From positions 1 through 42,042 of the forward strand of contig CAISYZ010000005.1 in the NCBI GenBank assembly GCA_903889895.1: DNA of 42,042 nucleotides. The letters run 5' to 3'. A program made the position numbers and the translations under genes. Below, piece after piece: positions 36,231 through 42,042 of this stretch. The notes under the pieces are model-generated. The model was not told the DNA's origin and ran no database searches. It saw only the letters and a list, made by a program, of their open reading frames with translations. The stretch is from an uncultured Verrucomicrobia subdivision 3 bacterium. GTDB taxonomy: Bacteria > Verrucomicrobiota > Verrucomicrobiia > Limisphaerales > UBA11358. Positions within the stretch are counted from its first letter, which is position 1. Every line of letters starts with the position of its first letter.

Positions 36231-37103
36231 ATGAAAACAAACCAACTCATTGCCATCACCGCCGCGATCCTGTCAGTTTATCCCATTGCCTCCGCACTGG
36301 CGCAGGAAACAACTCCCCCACCAGCCACCGTAACCATGCCCTTATGGCCCACGGGGAAAATGCCGGGCCACGGCGCAAAAGAACCAGAAAAAATGCTGCC
36401 AGCCAGAGGAGATGGGGCAACCCGGATTACAAATGTCTCCGAACCGGCAATCAGTCTTTACAAAACATCAAAAACACAAAACGCAACCAGCGCGGTGATC
36501 CTCTGTCCCGGAGGTGGCTATAGCATCTTGGCCATGGCTCCTGATCTGCCAGCCTGGCTCAATTCCATTGGCCTTACCGTCGTTGTTCTGAAATACCGGG
36601 TGCCCAATAATAACGAAGGGGCTTATCAGGATCTTCAACGCGCCATGCGTCTGGTCAGGCATAACGCCGCCAATTGGAATATCGCTTCAAACCACATTGG
36701 AGTCATGGGCATCTCGGCCGGCGGCCATCTCTGTGCCCGTCTGAGCGCCAACGGGGACAAGGCAACCTATCCAAAACTGGATAATATTGATGAAGAAGCG
36801 CTTCGTCCGGACTTTGCCATCCTGATCGTCCCCGCCTATCTATCACAAATTCCTGGCCACCTCTCAAAGAATGTTCAAGTCAACCAGAATACGCCTCCGA
36901 CGTTCATTCTGCATCCGGAAGACGACAAGCCCTTTATTCCGGGAACCAAATTATACCAAGCCGCATTGGAGGCGGCCAAAGTGGAGAACGAGTTTTTTAA
37001 CCCCGCCACTGGCGGCCATAGTTGTCCTTTGAAATCCAATGCGGAAATAGGTCAATGGCCAAAAAAGTGCCAGTCGTGGCTGATTAAGGAGGGAATACTT
37101 TGA
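36231..37103 (+). CDS. Secreted esterase (alpha/beta hydrolase), tandem copy of the preceding C-terminal domain
   Basis: Start ATG 36231 (M-K-T-N-Q) gives a standard signal peptide ending A-L-A-Q-E; in-frame ATGs at 36213 and 36222 only add residues. The 290-residue protein has C-P-G-G-G-Y, L-K-Y-R-V-P-N-N, R-H-N-A-A-N-W-N-I, nucleophile S162 in G-I-S-A-G-G-H, P-E-D-D-K for the acid and G-G-H-S-C for the His. DNA identity to the end of the previous gene is strong: 30 bases at 35685-35714 equal 36654-36683, and the 3' ends (W-P-K-K-C-Q-x-W-L-I-K-E-G-I-L) match. It probably arose by tandem duplication with loss or gain of the SGNH part. It is a likely acetyl/xylan-type carbohydrate esterase. 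Confidence 0.9.
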   Translation: MKTNQLIAITAAILSVYPIASALAQETTPPPATVTMPLWPTGKMPGHGAKEPEKMLPARGDGATRITNVSEPAISLYKTSKTQNATSAVILCPGGGYSILAMAPDLPAWLNSIGLTVVVLKYRVPNNNEGAYQDLQRAMRLVRHNAANWNIASNHIGVMGISAGGHLCARLSANGDKATYPKLDNIDEEALRPDFAILIVPAYLSQIPGHLSKNVQVNQNTPPTFILHPEDDKPFIPGTKLYQAALEAAKVENEFFNPATGGHSCPLKSNAEIGQWPKKCQSWLIKEGIL

Positions 37104-37299
37104 ATGTTAGTCCCGAGGGCGATCTAATCGCACAAAAATCACCTGTTGAATCCGGCCGGCTTGGCCGGAAACGAGGTTTGCGTTTCGCCGTCAAGGCTGA
37201 CGCCGTTTGAGAAAAAAACGATCAAATTTTCCCATAATATATTCAAGTATTACACTATATTTAGTATCGCAACATCATTCATCATCAACCATTAAATTC
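37104..37299. promoter_or_regulatory. Hairpin-bearing spacer and AT-rich candidate promoter region
   Basis: The spacer contains a hairpin TCCGGCC-GGCTT-GGCCGGA (37151-37169) and a second inverted repeat around 37189-37203 (CGTCA/TGACG arms). Neither is followed by a T-run, so they are not classical terminators. An AT-rich stretch (about 37210-37295) follows in an otherwise GC-rich region and could hold a promoter for the gene starting at 37300. No exact -35/-10 pair is convincing. Confidence 0.35.
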
Positions 37300-38643
37300 A
37301 TGAAACAATTCCACCACGGCTGCTATTTTCACACAGTCTTCATCGCCCTTGCTTTCTTTCAAGTGTTTTCCTTCGCCGTTTGGGCGGCCGATTACGAGTC
37401 GAAACCGGACGATCCGTATTTCCTGAAATTCAATCCGCGCAAGGCGCCGGCACCAGGGACGTTGCTGCTCAAGGAGGGCGATCGGCTGGCCATCATCGGT
37501 GACTCGATCACCGAACAGAAAATGTATTCGCGCATCATCGAAACCTACCTGACGGTCTGCGTGCCGGAACTGAAAATCACCGCTCGTCAATTCGGCTGGG
37601 GCGGCGAAACGGCGGAGGGTTTTCTGCGGCGCATGACGAACGACTGTCTGCGCTTCAATCCCACCATCGCGACATTGTGTTACGGCATGAACGACCACCG
37701 TTACCGTCCGTTTGACGTGGAGAACGCCGATTGGTATGTGGCGCGCTACTCCGCCGTGATGTCGAATTTGCTCGCGGCGAACTGCCGCGTGGTGCTCGGC
37801 TCGCCTGGCTGCGTCGGCAAGGTGCCTCCGTGGACGCATTCCAGCCCCTACACGCGCGATGAATTGAACATCAACCTGTGCGCCTTGCGCGATCTGGACA
37901 TCGGGCTTGCCGACTCCGGCGGAGCGCGCTTTGCCGACGTGTTTTGGCCGATGTTGAAAGCCGGCCGTGAGGGACAAAAAAAATACGGCACAAATTACAT
38001 GCTTTCCGGCCAGGACGGCGTGCATCCGGGCTGGGCTGGACATTTGGTCATGGCTTATTCCTTTTTGCTGGCGATGGGATTGGACGGCGACATCGGCACG
38101 TTGACCGTTGACCTCGGCACACAAACTGCCACCGCCACTTCCGGGCACACGGTCGAAAGTTTTACCAACAACCAGTTGACCGTCGTCAGCACAAAATACC
38201 CCTTCTGCGTCGGCGGCGAAACAAACAGCGACTACTCCCTCCGCTCCGGCGCGACGCTGGTGCCGTTCTTCGAAGAGCTGAGCCGTTTCAAGCTGATCGT
38301 CCGCCAAGCGCCCGCCGCGCAGTATCAAGTTGTTTGGGGCAACACCACGAACGTTTACACATCCGCGCAACTCGCGTCCGGCGTGAATCTCGCCGCCGAT
38401 TTCGTGGACAATCCATTTTGTGAACCGTTCCAAAAAGTGGATGAGGCGGTCAAGGCCAAGCAGGTTTACGAAACTTATCAGATCAAGCAGGTTTTCCACA
38501 GCAAGGAGGCGCAAACGAACATGGTCGCGGCCGTGGAAAAAACCGAAGGCGAGCGCTCGCCGCTCGCCGCCGCCATCGCCGCCGCGATGGTGCCCGTGCG
38601 GCATACCATCAGCATCTTGCCGCTGGCGGAAAGTAACCGATGA
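37300..38643 (+). CDS. Secreted SGNH/GDSL-type esterase with C-terminal accessory domain
   Basis: I use ATG 37300, which begins a signal peptide ending in W-A-A-D; the frame is open back to a TTG at 37207. 447 residues. Block I is I-I-G-D-S-I-T-E-Q with S69, block III is C-Y-G-M-N-D-H, and block V is G-Q-D-G-V-H-P-G with D239 and H242. The domain after about 270 contains L-V-P-F-F-E-E-L-S-R-F-K-L, Y-Q-V-V-W and G-V-N-L-A. This parallels the small domain after the SGNH part of the 33963-36143 protein, so the two share an SGNH-plus-accessory architecture. Its stop overlaps the first possible ATG of the next gene (ATGA at 38640). Confidence 0.88.
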   Translation: MKQFHHGCYFHTVFIALAFFQVFSFAVWAADYESKPDDPYFLKFNPRKAPAPGTLLLKEGDRLAIIGDSITEQKMYSRIIETYLTVCVPELKITARQFGWGGETAEGFLRRMTNDCLRFNPTIATLCYGMNDHRYRPFDVENADWYVARYSAVMSNLLAANCRVVLGSPGCVGKVPPWTHSSPYTRDELNINLCALRDLDIGLADSGGARFADVFWPMLKAGREGQKKYGTNYMLSGQDGVHPGWAGHLVMAYSFLLAMGLDGDIGTLTVDLGTQTATATSGHTVESFTNNQLTVVSTKYPFCVGGETNSDYSLRSGATLVPFFEELSRFKLIVRQAPAAQYQVVWGNTTNVYTSAQLASGVNLAADFVDNPFCEPFQKVDEAVKAKQVYETYQIKQVFHSKEAQTNMVAAVEKTEGERSPLAAAIAAAMVPVRHTISILPLAESNR

Positions 38644-38672
38644 GACGTAGGCGGATATTTTATTATCCATCC

Positions 38673-41609
38673 ATGAAGAAGAAAATTTTTCTCGGCATCC
38701 TCGGTTTTATTTTGCTGCCGCTGTGCGGAGCTCAGGCCATCGAACTGTCGGCCGGCACGTTCACCCTAACCTTTGATAACGACGGTCGGCCAACCGCCGG
38801 TCATCGCAAAACTGATGGCGTGGATTTTTTGCACGCGGGCAATGGCGGTCAGGGCTTCTATCTGAAATCGCCCGATGCCGAGCCCGTCCGCCTAAATAAA
38901 TTGACGCTGCAGCCGGATGGCCGGCTCTCGGCTAAAAGCGATGATGGCACAAAGGAAGTTCTTTTCCGCGTGACGAACGGCCAGCGGCATCTCGCGTTGC
39001 GGATTGAACGAGTCCTGGGCGTGCCGCCGGAGAGTCTGGAGGAATTGCATTTTGACATGAACTCCGATCCGCATCTGCGGGTGCTGGATTTGGATTACAT
39101 GACAGAGGCGGACAACGGAAAACAAGGCGTCCGGGTGGTGTGGCCGGCCTTCTGGCATCGTTTACCACAGGATCCACTCGGCGGATTTGCCATCTACGAG
39201 AAGACTGACGATGAAGATGAGGACGCCACGCTGCTACGACTTTGGGTTGAGGAAAAGTTACCACATCCGAAAGTGGCCGGGGTCTGGACGGTGGAACGCG
39301 CCCATCAATGGATTGAGGACTGGCAGCACCGGTTTGCCGATCGCGGCCAGCTCATTTTGGCAGGCAAGAGCATCGCCGAGCTGCATGAGGGCGTGGCGTT
39401 CGCACACCGCGCCGGACTCCGGCAGATTTATTTATTCACGGACACTTGGCGAACCGACCCGTTCTGGCCGTCCACCGATTTGAACTGGGCGGTCAACCGT
39501 GCCGTATTTCCGCGCGGCGAAACAGATTTGCGCGAGTTCTCTGATTTCGTGCGAAGCCAGGGAATGTATCTTGCCTTGCATTATGTCAGCGGCGGGATTG
39601 GTCTGCGTGACCCGCTTTACGTTGGCCAGAAACCGGATCGTCGTTTTGCCTCATGGGGCGGCGGGCGGCTGGCGCGCAGGGTTGGAGCGGCAGACACGAC
39701 TCTCATTTTCCAGCCCGGATCAGGTGTGGTTCCACCCGCAGAACATCGCCCTGCCTACCCCCATTTCTTTGAATGGAACCTACTGCGCGTCGGCGATGAA
39801 CTGGTGCGCACCGGATCCATTGAACCGGGCACTGACGGCACCTGGACTCTGAAAAATTGCCAGCGCGGTCAAGGCTCGACGAAAGCGATCGCCCACCCGC
39901 AGGGAGAAGATGTCGCCGGCCTGCTGGTTGCCTATGGACAAAACCTGGTTCCCGACAACGACTCGTCCCTGTTGGATGAAGTGGCACAGAACTATGCCGG
40001 CCTGTTGAATCGCTGTCTGGTCGAACACGCGGAATTTGATGGCGCTGAAATTCATGCTCAGGACGGCAGATGGGGCTATCGCAAGTTTGCGACCCGCGTC
40101 TATGAAGCGTTGGATCACCCGACCACCGCACACGACAGCGGCGGCAGCCGGCCGTCGGCCTGGTTTGAATACAGGCTAAATTCTTCGCAGCGGCTCATGC
40201 GCGGAAGTTGCGCCTACACACACGGAAACTACAGCGTGCCGGTCACGCTCGCCACACCGTCGCGGCCAGCGACCACGTTGCTGGATGCGCACTTCATGCT
40301 CAGCCAGGGCAACTATGGCGGCGCGCTGGGAATCTCCAAACCGGAGCCGATGTTTGGCGTGACGCCCCAGACGCTCAAGGCGCATGGCTTGACCGATCAA
40401 TTTCTGGAAGCGCTCAACAATTGGAGGGAAATCGACACCTTGCTGAACGAACCACAGCGCAAAAACATAAACGACACTTTTGCCCAGCCCACGGGCGATG
40501 CAGCGAAGTTTAACCGCCATCTCCGTTCGCCGGTGGTCTGGGTGGCGAAAAAAACCGAAGGCGGCAATTACGAAATTGTTCCGACGCGTGTCCTCCTGCG
40601 CAACACTGGCGACATCCTCTGGCAAAATGGCCAGGAGCACGGCGCGATTTCACCGCGACAATTCATCAAGCCGGGAGAAACGCTGGCGTTGCAAAATCCT
40701 GAAGCCGCGCAACCCCTTCAGTTCATCCTCCATGTCTTGCCCGGATTCATGCCCCAGGCTCAAGCAGAACGGGCGAAAGCGGGAAGCGCTTCAGATGCAA
40801 GAACTGCGACCGAGTTTTTTGTTGCGGGCAATGACGCGACTGCACCCGCTTCGGGGAACGCCACGGCAAAGAACGTATTGCTTCAACCCGCCAACGCGCA
40901 AGCCATCCACGCCGGCGGTGACACCAGCATCCGCCTTGACGGTGACACGCTCGTGCTGACGGCCTTCAACCCAGATAACCTCCTGCGGCGGGAGACTGAA
41001 AAACTCCCTTCATGGAATGTAACCGTGGATATGACACACCGTCGCGGGTTGGGCATGTGGGTGACCGGCGACAATAGCGGCGCATTGCTGCTGGTGAAAC
41101 TGGGGCATCGCGATTATGTAGTGCCGGTTGATTTTACCGGTCGTCGCTACGTGGAAATTCCCAATGGGGAGGTTTCCTGGGCCAGCAGCGTTTGGGGCTG
41201 GCGCATGGAAACTAAAAGCGCCAACTATTCAAAAGTCCGCACCGTCGAGATTGGTTTCGGCCAGCTTCCGGCAGGCGGTAAAGCCAATGTGAAAGTTGAG
41301 CAACTCTCGGCGCTGGGCGAAATTCCTGTAACGCTGAATAACCCCGTCGTCAAAATCGGCACCGGCCAACTTCGCGTGCTGGGTGAAATTGCCAGCGGCC
41401 AGTTCCTGCAATACACCGGCGGCAACACAGCAACGCTCTACGACGAAAACTGGCACCAACTCGGCGGGTTCCCGGTTGAAAAAAACAATTATATCATGCC
41501 CACTGGCCACGCCACGGTCACCGTGACGAGCGAACAAGCCGCGCCTACGCCATGGCTGGATGTGCAATTTATTACCTCTGGCACGCCCATGACCCTCACC
41601 AAAAAATAA
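38673..41609 (+). CDS. Secreted enzyme-like protein of unassigned family, paralogue of the 7546-13791 fusion
   Basis: I start at ATG 38673 because it opens a clean signal peptide (M-K-K-K then a hydrophobic core ending A-Q-A). ATG 38640, overlapping the previous stop, would add 11 residues. 978 residues. The N-terminal beta domain (about 25-200) is followed by a probable TIM-barrel-like region. That region has Q-I-Y-L-F-T-D-T-W, L-H-Y-V-S-G-G-I-G-L-R-D-P-L-Y (about 39576-39620), F-D-G-A-E-I-H (about 40033-40053) and W-G-Y-R-K-F-A-T. The C-terminal beta modules carry G-D-N-S-G-A, D-Y-V-V-P-V, E-I-P-N-G-E and T-S-G-T-P. These motifs align in order with the fusion protein. The acidic F-D-G-A-E motif and barrel-like layout suggest a glycoside hydrolase. 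No known family was recognised. Confidence 0.75.
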   Translation: MKKKIFLGILGFILLPLCGAQAIELSAGTFTLTFDNDGRPTAGHRKTDGVDFLHAGNGGQGFYLKSPDAEPVRLNKLTLQPDGRLSAKSDDGTKEVLFRVTNGQRHLALRIERVLGVPPESLEELHFDMNSDPHLRVLDLDYMTEADNGKQGVRVVWPAFWHRLPQDPLGGFAIYEKTDDEDEDATLLRLWVEEKLPHPKVAGVWTVERAHQWIEDWQHRFADRGQLILAGKSIAELHEGVAFAHRAGLRQIYLFTDTWRTDPFWPSTDLNWAVNRAVFPRGETDLREFSDFVRSQGMYLALHYVSGGIGLRDPLYVGQKPDRRFASWGGGRLARRVGAADTTLIFQPGSGVVPPAEHRPAYPHFFEWNLLRVGDELVRTGSIEPGTDGTWTLKNCQRGQGSTKAIAHPQGEDVAGLLVAYGQNLVPDNDSSLLDEVAQNYAGLLNRCLVEHAEFDGAEIHAQDGRWGYRKFATRVYEALDHPTTAHDSGGSRPSAWFEYRLNSSQRLMRGSCAYTHGNYSVPVTLATPSRPATTLLDAHFMLSQGNYGGALGISKPEPMFGVTPQTLKAHGLTDQFLEALNNWREIDTLLNEPQRKNINDTFAQPTGDAAKFNRHLRSPVVWVAKKTEGGNYEIVPTRVLLRNTGDILWQNGQEHGAISPRQFIKPGETLALQNPEAAQPLQFILHVLPGFMPQAQAERAKAGSASDARTATEFFVAGNDATAPASGNATAKNVLLQPANAQAIHAGGDTSIRLDGDTLVLTAFNPDNLLRRETEKLPSWNVTVDMTHRRGLGMWVTGDNSGALLLVKLGHRDYVVPVDFTGRRYVEIPNGEVSWASSVWGWRMETKSANYSKVRTVEIGFGQLPAGGKANVKVEQLSALGEIPVTLNNPVVKIGTGQLRVLGEIASGQFLQYTGGNTATLYDENWHQLGGFPVEKNNYIMPTGHATVTVTSEQAAPTPWLDVQFITSGTPMTLTKK

Positions 41610-41750
41610 ATCGCCAAAACCGTTCTGGGGGGGTAAGCGAGGATGTTCCACCGCTTCTGTCCAAACCCATTGGTGAAACCGCCGAACGAGTGCGGATTCC
41701 ACCCTCCAACGTATCCGGCTGAGGAAATACGCTGCAAAACACATGCCGCT
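41610..41750. other. Non-coding stretch between the last locus gene and IstB remnant
   Basis: This has no supported gene. A minus-strand frame here is open but matches nothing I recognise. It adjoins the broken end of the IstB-like fragment and may be part of the same decayed insertion. Confidence 0.4.
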
Positions 41751-42042
41751 TCAGACGCATAGCGAAGTTGTTCGTGCCGGTGACCTTGATCCCAAAAACA
41801 AAACGTCATTGGTCTGGCGGATGAGGTTGCCCGCAGCCAGGTCAAAGATTTCATTTTTATGGATGGAGGGATTGAAGCTCCAGCTGAAGTCCTCCAGAGG
41901 TTTAAGGCTGTGAAAGTCAGGGGCCTTGGTGCGGCGGCCCAGCAGGCGTTCCTGGCGCACGTTCAGTTCGTCTTGCAGGATGAGTTTGAGGAACTCGCCA
42001 TGACTGAGCCGATTGGCGGCTTCTTGCAGTCGCACTTCCAGC
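41751..42042 (-). pseudogene. IstB-like (IS21 family) helper ATPase remnant, continues past right edge
   Basis: Read on the minus strand from the window edge, the frame matches the N-terminal region of IstB proteins: L-S-H-G-E-F-L, L-Q-D-E-L, a basic R-x-x-R-L-L-G-R-R-T-K segment, L-E-D-F-S-W-S-F-N-P-S-I, F-D-L-A-A-G-N-L-I and D-V-L-F-L-G. Just where the Walker A motif (G-x-x-G-x-G-K-T) should begin, the sequence reads G-S-R-S-P-A and then meets a stop at 41751. The ATP-binding part is therefore lost. The 5' end lies outside the window, so the element's true extent is unknown. It marks the likely boundary of the locus. Confidence 0.75.

Noticed and set aside
37189-37206. Rho-independent terminator after the esterase gene
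   Set aside because: Inverted repeats are present but no T-run follows them.
37285-38670. 461-codon minus-strand frame
   Set aside because: It lies opposite the SGNH esterase at 37300-38643, which has all catalytic motifs. The antisense product shows no family features.

Overview
The window most likely comes from a Verrucomicrobiota bacterium, probably of the Limisphaerales/Pedosphaera type. The evidence is a combination of traits: very large Asn/Thr-rich surface proteins built from autotransporter-associated beta-strand (PATR) repeats, a pseudopilin with the H-X9-DG C-terminal signature, a periplasmic beta-propeller (Reg_prop/Y_Y_Y) histidine kinase with a NarL-type regulator, many secreted glycosidases and esterases, and almost no Shine-Dalgarno sequences. 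The assignment is inference. No rRNA, tRNA or CRISPR array was seen.

Layout. (1) 1-13791 is a surface/regulatory block. A giant PATR protein on the minus strand runs off the left edge (1-3480). Divergent from it is a histidine kinase/response regulator pair (3638-7505). Convergent with that pair is a second giant minus-strand protein (7546-13791), which fuses PATR repeats and Ig-like domains to an enzyme-like region of unassigned family and a LamG domain. (2) 14001-41609 is a run of plus-strand genes. In order these are a GH36-type alpha-galactosidase, a pseudopilin, a GH29 alpha-L-fucosidase, an alpha/beta-hydrolase esterase, an SGNH esterase, an IS200-like transposase remnant, a GH78 alpha-L-rhamnosidase, an SGNH protein with an unusual C-terminal half, a GH106 alpha-L-rhamnosidase, a GH35 beta-galactosidase, a paralogous alpha/beta-hydrolase esterase, an SGNH-esterase fusion, a tandem copy of that esterase, another SGNH esterase, and a 978-residue protein homologous to the enzyme-like part of the 7546-13791 fusion. 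(3) 41610-42042 holds a decayed IstB-like (IS21 family) fragment that runs off the right edge.

Working model (inference). Nearly every enzyme has an export signal. The activities (rhamnosidases, beta- and alpha-galactosidases, fucosidase and several deacetylase-like esterases) fit dismantling of an acetylated, rhamnose- and galactose-rich, partly fucosylated polysaccharide such as rhamnogalacturonan-I or a similar plant or algal mucilage. No sulfatase, SusC/D pair or sugar transporter lies in the window. The two-component system could sense released oligosaccharides in the periplasm. A 16-bp sequence forming an inverted repeat is shared by the two divergent control regions (3481-3637 and 13792-14000) and is a good candidate operator linking the regulator, both giant surface proteins and the first gene of the enzyme run.

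The most novel element is the enzyme-like family shared by 7546-13791 and 38673-41609, which I cannot assign to a known glycosidase family. It occurs once as a free secreted protein and once fused to a PATR surface array.
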